In this document: positions 7,772 to 14,870 of the stretch, one piece after another | Layout of the letters: each line of letters opens with the position of its first letter | Position numbering within the stretch: the stretch's first letter is position 1 | Source: an uncultured Bacilli bacterium | GTDB taxonomy: Bacteria; Bacillota_I; Bacilli_A; RF39; UBA660 | Length of the DNA stretch: 33,223 nt | Direction of reading: 5' to 3' | NCBI GenBank assembly: GCA_944332025.1 | Contig: CALVJB010000012.1 | Coordinates: 1-33,223 of the forward strand | Made by a program: the position numbers and the translations under genes | The notes under the pieces: model-generated | Databases searched by the model: none | Seen by the model: only the letters and a program-made list of their open reading frames with translations | What the model was told of the DNA's origin: nothing

Positions 7772-9113
7772 GCTTCTTACCTCCCAACAAATAAGATTTA
7801 TCCTGATAAGTAGTATGAAGTAACTCTTTTGCCTTAGGACTATTTGAATATTCTAAAAAGTCTTTATAGATTTCTTTAATCTCAGGATTCTCATGACAAA
7901 ATCTTACTTTTGCCTTTTCATCTTCCTTATAAATACCATTCATTCTAGCAAGTTTTGTCTTATTAAGATTAAGTAAAGTACTTTTAGGTTGTCCTCCACC
8001 TGCAATACAACCACCTAAACAGTTCATAACTTCGACAAAGTGATAAGTAACTTCTCCACTTCTTATTTTATCTAATAATATTTTAGCATTTTTCATACCA
8101 TTAAGAACTGCAACTTTAATCTCTAAATCATCTATCATAATAGAAGCTTCTTTAATACCTTCCATTCCTCTAACTTCATTAAACACTAACTTTTCTTTAC
8201 TAAGATTTTCTCCTGTTAAGTAATAATAAGCCGTTCTAAGAGCAGCCTCCAACACTCCCCCACTATTTCCAAAGATTAAACCTGCACTACTACCTTTTCC
8301 TAAAGGAGAATCAAAAGTACCTTCTTCTAAACTATCTAAATCAATACCTTCTTCTTTTAAAAGTAAAGCTAACTCTCTAGTAGTTAAAACAAAATCAGTA
8401 TCAGAAACACCTGACCTATTAACCTCATCTCTTTTAATCTCACTTTTCTTAGCCGTACAAGGAGCGATAACAACATTTAATATATCCTTAGGCTTAATTT
8501 TTTTCTCACCTGCAAAGTAAGTCTTAATCATTGTAGACTGCATTGTAATAGGACTTTTACAACTAGACAAATTAGGTATAAACTCAGGATAAAATATTTC
8601 TGCATACTTTACCCAAGCAGGACAACATGATGTAAACATAGGTAGAGTTCCTTTATTTTTAATACGATTAACTAACTCCATCGCTTCTTCCATAATAGTT
8701 AAATCAGCCCCAAAAGTTATATCAAAGACATAATCAAAACCTAATTTTCTTAAAGCTGTAACTACCTTTCCTTCTAAGTTTTCTCCTAACTCTAACCCAA
8801 ACTCTTCACCTATTGCCACCCTAACAGCAGGTGCAATACTAACAGTCTTTACAATACTTTCATCTTTTAATAACCTCTTAAGTCTTAAATAATCATACTT
8901 CTCATGAATACTTTCTGTAGGACACATATTTACACATTGCCCACAATTTATACAAATAGGCTTCCTACTCTTATCTATCTCATACATTCTTGCCACAGTA
9001 ATTTCATCACGACAAGTCTTAACACAATATCCACAAGAAATACATTTACTATAATCCTTTTCTATCGCTTCATTATCTTTAGAATAAATTATTTCTAAAT
9101 CTTCTTCCTTCAT
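7764..9113 (-). CDS. hydA: [FeFe] hydrogenase, two-cluster (M2-type) catalytic subunit
   Basis: A 449-residue iron hydrogenase catalysing reversible proton reduction. Two [4Fe-4S] ferredoxin motifs lie at Cys24, 27, 30, 34 and Cys54, 57, 60, 64. The three H-cluster motifs are intact: L1 TSCCPAW at 161-167, L2 APCTAKKSE at 217-225 and L3 EVMNCLGGCIAGGGQP at 361-376. After them comes a short small-subunit-like domain (residues 390-430). There is no [2Fe-2S] or His-ligated domain, so the enzyme is simpler than the clostridial monomeric type. It lies between a broken flavin reductase gene (16 bases upstream) and the overlapping GltD-like gene. The maturases HydE, HydF and HydG are not in the window. 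The start has AGGAAG seven bases upstream. Confidence 0.93.
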   Translation of the reverse strand: MKEEDLEIIYSKDNEAIEKDYSKCISCGYCVKTCRDEITVARMYEIDKSRKPICINCGQCVNMCPTESIHEKYDYLRLKRLLKDESIVKTVSIAPAVRVAIGEEFGLELGENLEGKVVTALRKLGFDYVFDITFGADLTIMEEAMELVNRIKNKGTLPMFTSCCPAWVKYAEIFYPEFIPNLSSCKSPITMQSTMIKTYFAGEKKIKPKDILNVVIAPCTAKKSEIKRDEVNRSGVSDTDFVLTTRELALLLKEEGIDLDSLEEGTFDSPLGKGSSAGLIFGNSGGVLEAALRTAYYYLTGENLSKEKLVFNEVRGMEGIKEASIMIDDLEIKVAVLNGMKNAKILLDKIRSGEVTYHFVEVMNCLGGCIAGGGQPKSTLLNLNKTKLARMNGIYKEDEKAKVRFCHENPEIKEIYKDFLEYSNSPKAKELLHTTYQDKSYLLGGKKHE

Positions 9114-9129
9114 ACAACACTTCCTAAAA

Positions 9130-9587
9130 CTATATTCGCATTTTATTTAATATCTCTCTGCCATCTAAACTATCAGTAACAACACCCTTTAACTCCATTC
9201 CCATTAAATAACTTAATCTATTAGATAAAAACTCAATAGACTTAACTGTATCTTCATTAGGAAGAGAACCTTGAGCGAATAAATATAATTTCTTACCTCT
9301 TAAAACTTCTGCCTCAGGTAGCATATAAAGCCTATCAATAAAAGTCTTTAACATACCTCCTACTGTATACCAATAAACAGGACTACCTATTACTAGAATA
9401 TCTATTTATCCATTTCTTTTAATACCTCTTTCATCTCATCATCTTCAAACACTTGTCCATACTGAGATATTCTATAATCTGCCATCTGTAAAACATTATG
9501 ATCTTTATCTTTTAATAACTCTTCTCCTATTCTATAAGTATTACCATCCCTATTAGGACTACTATTAACAAATAATATCTTTTCCAT
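9130..9587 (-). pseudogene. Frameshifted NAD(P)H-dependent FMN reductase (flavodoxin-like fold)
   Basis: Two adjacent fragments make one flavodoxin-like reductase of about 150 residues. The first frame starts at 9587 behind GGAGGAA with MEKILFVNSSPNRDGNTY, the FMN phosphate loop, and stops after KEMDK at 9402. In the frame used by the second fragment the intervening bases read IDILVIGSPVYWYTVGGMLKTF, the next expected strand and flavin loop, continuing to 9130. The frames differ by one base near 9402-9406, and no slippery heptamer is visible there. So this is either a one-base deletion or a sequencing error. It is the first gene of the hydrogenase cluster. An intact version would be a flavin or quinone reductase. 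Confidence 0.8.
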
Positions 9588-9600
9588 AAATCATTCCTCC

Positions 9601-9638
9601 TACACCCATAATACACCCGTGTTCTACTCCCATGTCAA
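9601..9638 (-). promoter_or_regulatory. Promoter of the redox cluster with three direct repeats
   Basis: On the minus strand a consensus -35 TTGACA (9633-9638) is followed either by TGTATT with a 17-base spacer (9610-9615) or by TATTAT with a 19-base spacer (9608-9613). Three direct repeats of the form A(T/C)GGG(A/T)GTA lie at 9625-9633, 9612-9620 and 9601-9609, spanning spacer, -10 and start region. The unusually G-rich repeats suggest a regulator-binding array. A 19-base spacer is typical of promoters activated by MerR-family proteins, but no dyad was seen. Confidence 0.6.
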
Positions 9639-9646
9639 GAAAAATA

Positions 9647-9674
9647 AAAAGACAAGAACTAATTCTCATCTTTT
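9647..9674 (-). terminator. Terminator containing the stop codon of the PH-domain gene
   Basis: On the minus strand AAAAGATGAGAA and TTCTTGTCTTTT pair with two central mismatches around a TTAG loop, followed by TATTTTT. The loop holds the TAG stop of the gene at 9659. It insulates that gene from the redox-cluster promoter only nine bases away. Confidence 0.65.
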
Positions 9675-10090
9675 AACTCTAACATTGCACTAGTTACTTC
9701 TTCTTCAATCTCAGGTAAAGCACTCTTACTTATATTAGATAAAATTACAAGTTCACTAACAGTATCTATTATAATCTTTCCCCAAATAATACCACTTCTA
9801 ACCTTTAAATCATTAAACATATCAGCAGTAATACTATCAAAGAAATAACCAATTACAACTCTATCCCTAGCAATAACTAATCTTTTATTAGTAACTGCAA
9901 TTATACCACTACTAGTCACATCTAAAGAACTCTTATTCTTTTGAGCATAGAAAGCATATCTAATTACTTCATCATCATGTAAATGTTCAAGTAATATTTT
10001 AGAATGTTTCCTTAATCTCCAACCTACAGTTAAAGGATACTTTCTCTTAAAATTAGAAAGTTGAGTTCTTAAAATTTCTTCATTATTCAT
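9659..10090 (-). CDS. Bacterial PH-domain (YokE-like) protein
   Basis: A 143-residue cytosolic protein. Residues 1-45 are helical and basic. The middle (about 45-125) has the strand pattern of a bacterial pleckstrin-homology domain, with SGIIAVTNKRLVIARD followed by a GYFFDSI strand and GIIWGKIIIDT. The motif T(N)KRL(V/I) after a short hydrophobic strand is the recognisable signature of the YokE-like/bPH group. Its ligand is unknown. It follows the thioredoxin-like gene by eight bases and has AGAGGAA before the ATG, so the two are probably one transcript. Confidence 0.7.
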   Translation of the reverse strand: MNNEEILRTQLSNFKRKYPLTVGWRLRKHSKILLEHLHDDEVIRYAFYAQKNKSSLDVTSSGIIAVTNKRLVIARDRVVIGYFFDSITADMFNDLKVRSGIIWGKIIIDTVSELVILSNISKSALPEIEEEVTSAMLELKDEN

Positions 10091-10098
10091 AAATTCCT

Positions 10099-10638
10099 CT
10101 ATTCACTGATAAAACCATTATCTGTTAAGAAATTAACAGTTGTATCTTTATCAGTATAACCTTCTTGAATATCAACTATCTCATCATCTTTAACTACAAG
10201 TAATAAAGGTGTACCATATCCTTCACTAAAGTAATCGTCAGACTCTATCAACTTAGCTTGACCATCATCATCTAATTCATCAGTATTTAAGTAATTAACA
10301 GTAACCCCATATTCATAAATAATATTTCTAACAATAGGAGTCATTTGTTGACAATATCCACATGTAGGTCTTGCAACATAAATAATAGATGCATCGCTTC
10401 CTTCTTTAAGATCTAAATATTCATCAATATCAATCTCAGTCATATCAGCTTGTTCATCTTCAGGTATATCACTACTACTAGATGTATCATTAGAACTATT
10501 ATTAGATTCACTAGTAGTTGTAGTACTATTATCACTTCCCTTTAACTCAGAAGTAAAATAACTAGCACCAAAAACTATAACTAAAAGCAATACGATTATA
10601 GTAGCAGTTTTAATTTTTTCTATATTCTCTTTTTTCAT
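10099..10638 (-). CDS. Membrane-anchored thioredoxin-like protein
   Basis: A 179-residue protein with an N-terminal anchor (residues 11-30, TATIIVLLLVIVFGASYFTS) and a Ser/Thr/Asn-rich linker to about 60. A thioredoxin fold fills 68-179. The active site is C93-G-Y-C96 in the context ARPTCGYCQQM, and a cis-Pro loop follows (YGTPLLLVV). The CGYC pair and the outward topology suggest a surface thiol-disulfide enzyme acting on exported proteins. In structure it resembles the PedC/BrcD-like and TlpA-like groups, but the exact family is uncertain. It has a strong site (GGAGGGAGAAG) and heads a two-gene unit with the PH-domain protein. Confidence 0.8.
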   Translation of the reverse strand: MKKENIEKIKTATIIVLLLVIVFGASYFTSELKGSDNSTTTTSESNNSSNDTSSSSDIPEDEQADMTEIDIDEYLDLKEGSDASIIYVARPTCGYCQQMTPIVRNIIYEYGVTVNYLNTDELDDDGQAKLIESDDYFSEGYGTPLLLVVKDDEIVDIQEGYTDKDTTVNFLTDNGFISE

Positions 10639-10659
10639 AAACTTCTCCCTCCGCCTACA

Positions 10660-10668
10660 ATTATATCA
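10660..10668 (-). promoter_or_regulatory. Extended -10 promoter for the thioredoxin-like gene
   Basis: The minus strand reads TGATATAAT, a perfect extended -10. The predicted start is about 15 bases before the ATG, so the leader would contain little more than the ribosome site. The -35 region is weak. Confidence 0.5.
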
Positions 10669-10719
10669 TAATTTTTTTAAAAATTAAGTATTATTAAATA
10701 ATTTCTTCAAAATTTCATT

Positions 10720-10962
10720 TTAATATATATTTCTATCATATATATTTTGTAAATTAATCCAAAGCTCAGTTGAAATACCAAATAAATTTTCCAAAGTATT
10801 AGCAAACCTATCAGAAATAGATTTTTCTCCTTTAATTACATCACTAATATACTCTAAAGACAAATTAGTTTTAGCCACTAATTCTTCTGGTATCATATTT
10901 CTATCTATCATTATTTCTTTAATAGTTTCTCCTGGATAACTAATTAAATCTCTTTCTATCAT
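10720..10962 (-). CDS. HigA-like XRE antitoxin, apparently orphan
   Basis: An 80-residue XRE/HigA-family helix-turn-helix protein. It begins ISYPGETIKEIMIDRNM, followed by EELVAKTNLSLEYISDVIKGEKSIS (HTH) and DRFANTLENLFGISTELWINLQNIYD. The PGE start and the W.NLQ..YD end are hallmarks of HigA antidotes. The ATG at 10962 is chosen because GAGAGGAG lies 11 bases upstream. A GTG and a TTG further up fall within or beyond that site. HigB toxins usually lie immediately upstream, but the 99 bases before this gene hold no ORF and then the divergent plus-strand operon begins. It is therefore a solitary regulator or a decayed toxin-antitoxin remnant. Confidence 0.8.
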   Translation of the reverse strand: MIERDLISYPGETIKEIMIDRNMIPEELVAKTNLSLEYISDVIKGEKSISDRFANTLENLFGISTELWINLQNIYDRNIY

Positions 10963-11061
10963 AATAATATACACTCCTCTCAATCATATATAATTTTAAC
11001 AAAAAATTTAAATATTACAAGAATTTATTTCATAGACTATAAAGAAAGGAATGATACCAAA

Positions 11062-11967
11062 ATGAAAATAGGACTTCCCAAAGCACTACTTTACTACTAC
11101 TATGATCCCCTATGGAAAGCTTTCTTTAATGAATTAAATGTAGATATTATTGAAAGTAATGATACTACATCTAAGACTCTAATACTAGGAAAAGAAAAAA
11201 GTATCGATGAATCATGTCTTGCCCTAAAAATATACTTAGGACACATAGAAGAGTTAAAAGAAAATTGCGATTATATCTTAATACCAAGAATATTCTCTTT
11301 AACTAAATCTGAACAAGTATGTACTAATTTCAATGCTTTATATGACTTAGTAAGAAATACTTTCCCTGACATAAAGATTCTAAATTATAATATTGACCTT
11401 AAACATCATCACAGTGAAAAAAGTGGTTTTATCAAGATAGGAAAAGAACTAGGTTTTAGTATAATAGAGTCTCTTAATGCTTATAACAAAGCTAAACAAA
11501 TAGAAAATAATTATTATAAAAATGAAGAAAAGAAAGCGAAAGATGCTCTAAGAAGTAATAAAACAAAGATACTACTACTAGGTCATCCTTATATTTTAAA
11601 GGATAACTTAATAGGAAAAAGTATTATTAACTATCTTGAAAAAAATAATATCTCAATTATTTACAGTTATCAAATACCAAGAGACTTAATAGACTTTAAC
11701 TGTAGTAGGATATCTACTAAAATACACTTTACTATGAATAAAGAATATCTAGCAGCCTTTAATTATTTTAAAGATAAAGTAGATGGTACTATTATCTTAA
11801 CAGCATTCCCCTGTGGACCAGATTCTCTATCTAATGAAATGATTATAAGAAAAAGAAAAAAACATCCAACTCTCTTATTAACTTTTGAAGATTTAACTAA
11901 CAATACAGCAGTTATTACAAGATTAGAAAGTTTTCTAGACATGTTAAAAGGAGGAATCCACTTATGA
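11062..11967 (+). CDS. DUF2229-type 2-hydroxyacyl-CoA dehydratase-like protein
   Basis: A 301-residue protein of the DUF2229/COG3580 kind. It starts KIGLPKALLYYYYDPLWKAFF and has three conserved Cys: Cys52 in DESCLALKIYLGH, Cys87 in SEQVCTNF and Cys251 in FPCGPDS. That three-Cys spacing resembles the cluster-binding subunits of 2-hydroxyacyl-CoA dehydratases and double-cubane proteins, each of which holds a [4Fe-4S] cluster with three Cys. The start has AAAGGA 11 bases upstream. It overlaps the next gene by four bases (ATGA). In many Firmicutes this domain is part of one very long protein with the next two. Substrate and reaction are unknown. Confidence 0.8.
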   Translation: MKIGLPKALLYYYYDPLWKAFFNELNVDIIESNDTTSKTLILGKEKSIDESCLALKIYLGHIEELKENCDYILIPRIFSLTKSEQVCTNFNALYDLVRNTFPDIKILNYNIDLKHHHSEKSGFIKIGKELGFSIIESLNAYNKAKQIENNYYKNEEKKAKDALRSNKTKILLLGHPYILKDNLIGKSIINYLEKNNISIIYSYQIPRDLIDFNCSRISTKIHFTMNKEYLAAFNYFKDKVDGTIILTAFPCGPDSLSNEMIIRKRKKHPTLLLTFEDLTNNTAVITRLESFLDMLKGGIHL

Positions 11968-13052
11968 AACAGTTAGTAGCATTCCCACAACTTGGTAATT
12001 ATTTTAATCCCTTAAGAAAATTAATAACAAATACTACTCATCTAAAAGTAATAGAAATGCCTAAAATAACAAAAGAAACAATTTCCTTAGGTTCTAAAAA
12101 CTCTCCTGATACAGTATGTGTTCCTTTTAAATATAATTTAGGTAATTTTATAGAAGCTTTAGATAAAGGTGCAACTGTATTATTTCAAGCAGGAGGAGGT
12201 TGTAGATATAGATATTATGCTGAAGTACAAGAGACTATCCTTAAAGATTTAGGTTATGACTTTACAATGTATCAAATTATAGAAAAAGATCATGCTAGGT
12301 TTTCTGAATTATATAAAACTATGTTAAAGTTAAACCCTTATCTTACTAGAAGAAAACTTATAAAAGAAATAATAAGTACTCTTCTTTACATTTACTATTT
12401 AGATAACATAGATATCTATATTAGAAAAAGAGTTGGTTTTGAAAAGAATAAGAACAGTTTTAAAAGAATAAAAGATGACTTTATTAAGAAAGCGAACATT
12501 GAAAATAGTATTATAAAACTAACAAGACTCTATCATAAAACAAGGAAAGAACTAAGAAAAGTAGAGATTAATAAACCTAAAGATACTCTAAAAGTAGGTA
12601 TCATAGGAGAATTGTATACATCTATGGAACCATTCTCTAACTATGAATTAGAAAAGCTATTAGCATCTTACAACATAGAAATAAAAAGATTTACTAATCT
12701 TAGTTATTTATTATGGCAAAAGAAGTTAATAGAAAAATATATGAAATTTAAAGTAAGAAAGTATTGTAAATATACATTAGGAGCAGATGGACTTGATAAT
12801 GTATATAGAGTCTACTATCTAAAGAAACATAAATATGATGGTATTATTCACACTAAACCTACAGGATGTACTCCAGAAATAGGAGCAATGCCAATCATAA
12901 TGAAAATTGCCAAAGATAATGATATGCCCATTATATTTTTATCTTTTGATGAACAAACAGGAGTTGAAGGTTTAAATACGAGGATTGAAGCTTTCTATGA
13001 TTTATTAAAGATTAAGAAGGAGGAAGAAAATGGAAGCAAGTTTAGGAATTGA
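11964..13052 (+). CDS. 2-hydroxyacyl-CoA dehydratase-like protein (COG3581 type)
   Basis: A 362-residue partner of the preceding protein. Three conserved Cys are visible at Cys52 (TVCVPFKYNLG), Cys80 (QAGGGCRYRYYAE) and Cys302 (KPTGCTPEIGAMPI). They are suited to bind one [4Fe-4S] cluster. Residues 105-205 are a highly charged helical insert, rich in Lys/Arg, and from about 210 a second alpha/beta half begins (KVGIIGELYTSMEP). The strong GGAGG lies inside the end of the previous gene, and the stop overlaps the ATPase gene by 23 bases, so the three proteins are probably made in fixed ratio. Together with the DUF2229 protein it may form a two-cluster reductase fed by the ATPase. Confidence 0.8.
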   Translation: MKQLVAFPQLGNYFNPLRKLITNTTHLKVIEMPKITKETISLGSKNSPDTVCVPFKYNLGNFIEALDKGATVLFQAGGGCRYRYYAEVQETILKDLGYDFTMYQIIEKDHARFSELYKTMLKLNPYLTRRKLIKEIISTLLYIYYLDNIDIYIRKRVGFEKNKNSFKRIKDDFIKKANIENSIIKLTRLYHKTRKELRKVEINKPKDTLKVGIIGELYTSMEPFSNYELEKLLASYNIEIKRFTNLSYLLWQKKLIEKYMKFKVRKYCKYTLGADGLDNVYRVYYLKKHKYDGIIHTKPTGCTPEIGAMPIIMKIAKDNDMPIIFLSFDEQTGVEGLNTRIEAFYDLLKIKKEEENGSKFRN

Positions 13053-13980
13053 TATAGGTTCTATTTCTACAAAAGGAGTAATCCTTGATAATGATAATAA
13101 CATCCTAGCTTCTACCTATCTATGGACTGAAGGTAATCCTATTAAAGCCGTTAAAAAGGTCTTAAAGGATTTAGAAAGTCAAATTACAAAAGATATAAAA
13201 GTTACATCAGTAGGTACAACAGGTTCTGCTAGAAAGCTTATAGGAACAATGCTAGGAGCAACAAGTATAAAAAATGAGATAACAGCCCATGCTATAGGTA
13301 CTTTATCTAAATATCCTGATATTAAAACTATCCTAGAAATAGGAGGACAAGACTCTAAGATAATTTTACTTGATAATGGAATAGTTACAGACTATGCTAT
13401 GAATACATTATGTGCTGCAGGAACAGGAAGTTTCTTATCTAGTCAAGCGAAACGTTTAGGATTAGATGTAGAAGACTTTGGTAAAATCGCTCTAACTAGT
13501 AAAAATCCTACCAACATAGCAGCAAGATGTACAGTATTTGCAGAATCTGACCTAGTCCATAAAATACAAATGGGTTACAAAAGAAATGATATCATTGCAG
13601 GACTATGTTATAGTGTAGCATCTAATTATCTTAACAATGTAGGTAAAGGTAAAAAGATAGAAGGACCAATAATATTCCAAGGAGGAGTATCAAAGAATAT
13701 TGGGGTAAAGAAAGCTTTTGAAGACTTATTAAAAGAAGATATTATCGTAGATGATAATGGTCATTTAATGGGAGCGATAGGTAGTGCTATCATAGCAAGA
13801 AAAACAGGAATAAAAAATCCGTTTAATTTTAAAATAACAAACTCTAACTTTGAAACAACAGGTATAGAATGTAAAGGTTGTCCTAATCACTGTGAGATAA
13901 TAGTAGTAAAAAAAGATAATAAGATCTTAGACTACTGGGGTAATAGATGTGATAAAGGAGCCTTAAAGGTAAAAGAGTAA
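13030..13980 (+). CDS. BadF/BadG/BcrA/BcrD-type ATPase (acyl-CoA dehydratase activase family)
   Basis: A 316-residue ASKHA-fold ATPase that in relatives uses ATP to push an electron into a dehydratase or double-cubane protein. The visible motifs are LGIDIGSISTKGVIL (phosphate 1), GTTGSAR, EIGGQDSKII (phosphate 2 region), NTLCAAGTGSFLSSQA with the Cys that bridges the dimer's [4Fe-4S] cluster, AARCTVFAESD with the second conserved Cys, and FQGGVSKN (adenosine). A short C-terminal extension adds CKGCPNHC and CDKGA, four further Cys that could bind another metal. AAGGAGG precedes the ATG. The last three codons and the stop lie in the bidirectional terminator. Confidence 0.88.
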   Translation: MEASLGIDIGSISTKGVILDNDNNILASTYLWTEGNPIKAVKKVLKDLESQITKDIKVTSVGTTGSARKLIGTMLGATSIKNEITAHAIGTLSKYPDIKTILEIGGQDSKIILLDNGIVTDYAMNTLCAAGTGSFLSSQAKRLGLDVEDFGKIALTSKNPTNIAARCTVFAESDLVHKIQMGYKRNDIIAGLCYSVASNYLNNVGKGKKIEGPIIFQGGVSKNIGVKKAFEDLLKEDIIVDDNGHLMGAIGSAIIARKTGIKNPFNFKITNSNFETTGIECKGCPNHCEIIVVKKDNKILDYWGNRCDKGALKVKE

Positions 13981-14003
13981 TGAAATGTTCATTACTCTTT
14001 TAC
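13969..14003. terminator. Perfect bidirectional terminator coding the ends of two convergent genes
   Basis: GTAAAAGAGTAATGAA (13969-13984) and its exact inverted copy (13988-14003) form a 16-bp stem with a 3-base loop. On each strand the stem ends in TCTTTTAC, supplying the T-run. Each arm also codes the last three residues and stop of the gene that reads into it, so both genes end Val-Lys-Glu-stop. Confidence 0.9.
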
Positions 14004-14780
14004 TCTAGATACAAAAGAATATAACCCGTCATTATCTATATTAAAAGTATAAAGATAAGTAGCATGATCAATTTCTGTACCATCATAATATATTTCTCTA
14101 ACTTCTTCATAAATAACTATTTGCTTATTAGACTTCTCTGCTTTTACAACACTACCAGTATAATAACTTGCACTAGTTTCCCCACTTATTCTCATATAAG
14201 GAACATAACCATCAAGACTCTCATTATAAACATAATAAATTCCCCCATAATTATCTATACTAACAGGAACACTTTTATCAATAGTTACATCATTTCCAAA
14301 TAAATCTTGATATGTTACTAACAAAGAATTATAAGGAATAAAAGACACAGTATTATTAACAACATTTAAAATATAATTATCACTTAAGCCAGGTATTAAC
14401 ACAGTACTATTTAGACCATCTATACCAATATCAACAAATTCTTTATTCGCTAGATTTAAATAAGCTAAAGTAAGTTTACTCTCGTCACTAGCATCACTAA
14501 CTACATAGTTATCATTATCATACATAAAATATTTATAATAACTATCTCCACTTAAAACCACTTTATTATACAAAGTCTGTACTAATCTACTATTAACATC
14601 TAACTCCTCTAAAGTATCATTAACAGTATCAATATCAGTATCAGTATCAGTATCTTTCTCTACTTCATTAGTTGTCTTATTATCATTAACAAAATTATCA
14701 TAACAAATATATGAAACACTACCTACTGTTGTTAAAAAGAAAACAATTACAAACGCTACTAAAATTTTATTATTCTTCAC
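13992..14780 (-). CDS. Unknown anchored extracellular protein
   Basis: A 262-residue protein I do not recognise. A basic start (MKNNK) is followed by one hydrophobic segment (residues 6-24) and then an acidic linker of Asp-Thr repeats (DTDTDTDID), coded by tandem six-base repeats. From about residue 60 it is a strand-rich domain with many Tyr, Asn and Val and almost no Cys. Such a layout suggests an anchored extracellular domain. The start is the GTG at 14780, with GAGGTG seven bases before it. An in-frame GTG five codons earlier is within that ribosome site. It may be the last gene of the surface-protein operon starting at 18515, since no clear terminator lies between, but it also has its own extended -10. 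Confidence 0.6.
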   Translation of the reverse strand: MKNNKILVAFVIVFFLTTVGSVSYICYDNFVNDNKTTNEVEKDTDTDTDIDTVNDTLEELDVNSRLVQTLYNKVVLSGDSYYKYFMYDNDNYVVSDASDESKLTLAYLNLANKEFVDIGIDGLNSTVLIPGLSDNYILNVVNNTVSFIPYNSLLVTYQDLFGNDVTIDKSVPVSIDNYGGIYYVYNESLDGYVPYMRISGETSASYYTGSVVKAEKSNKQIVIYEEVREIYYDGTEIDHATYLYTFNIDNDGLYSFVSRVKE

Positions 14781-14804
14781 AAAAAAACACCTCACTACAT
14801 TTAA

Positions 14805-14813
14805 AGTATAGCA
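14805..14813 (-). promoter_or_regulatory. Extended -10 promoter for the gene at 13992
   Basis: The minus strand reads TGCTATACT, an extended -10. A predicted start 7 bases later leaves a short leader with the GAGGTG site. The best -35 at 17 bases (TAGTTA) is weak, which the TGn motif would offset. Confidence 0.5.
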
Positions 14814-14870
14814 AAGTGTTAATTTAATAACTATATAAATTAAATAAATATATGTAAATAAATGTATATT

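Noticed and set aside
9380-9410. Programmed -1 frameshifting in the flavin reductase gene
   Set aside because: No X-XXY-YYZ heptamer is present at the junction, and stops follow at once in the zero frame, so a mutation or sequencing error is simpler.
14064-14303. Plus-strand open frame opposite the unknown anchored protein
   Set aside because: It is antisense to a well-supported gene, has low-complexity Ile/Asn/Thr/Tyr composition and no ribosome site.
14624-14660. Six-base tandem repeat (ATCAGT-type) as a phase-variation tract
   Set aside because: The unit is a multiple of three, so copy-number change would only lengthen the Asp-Thr linker.
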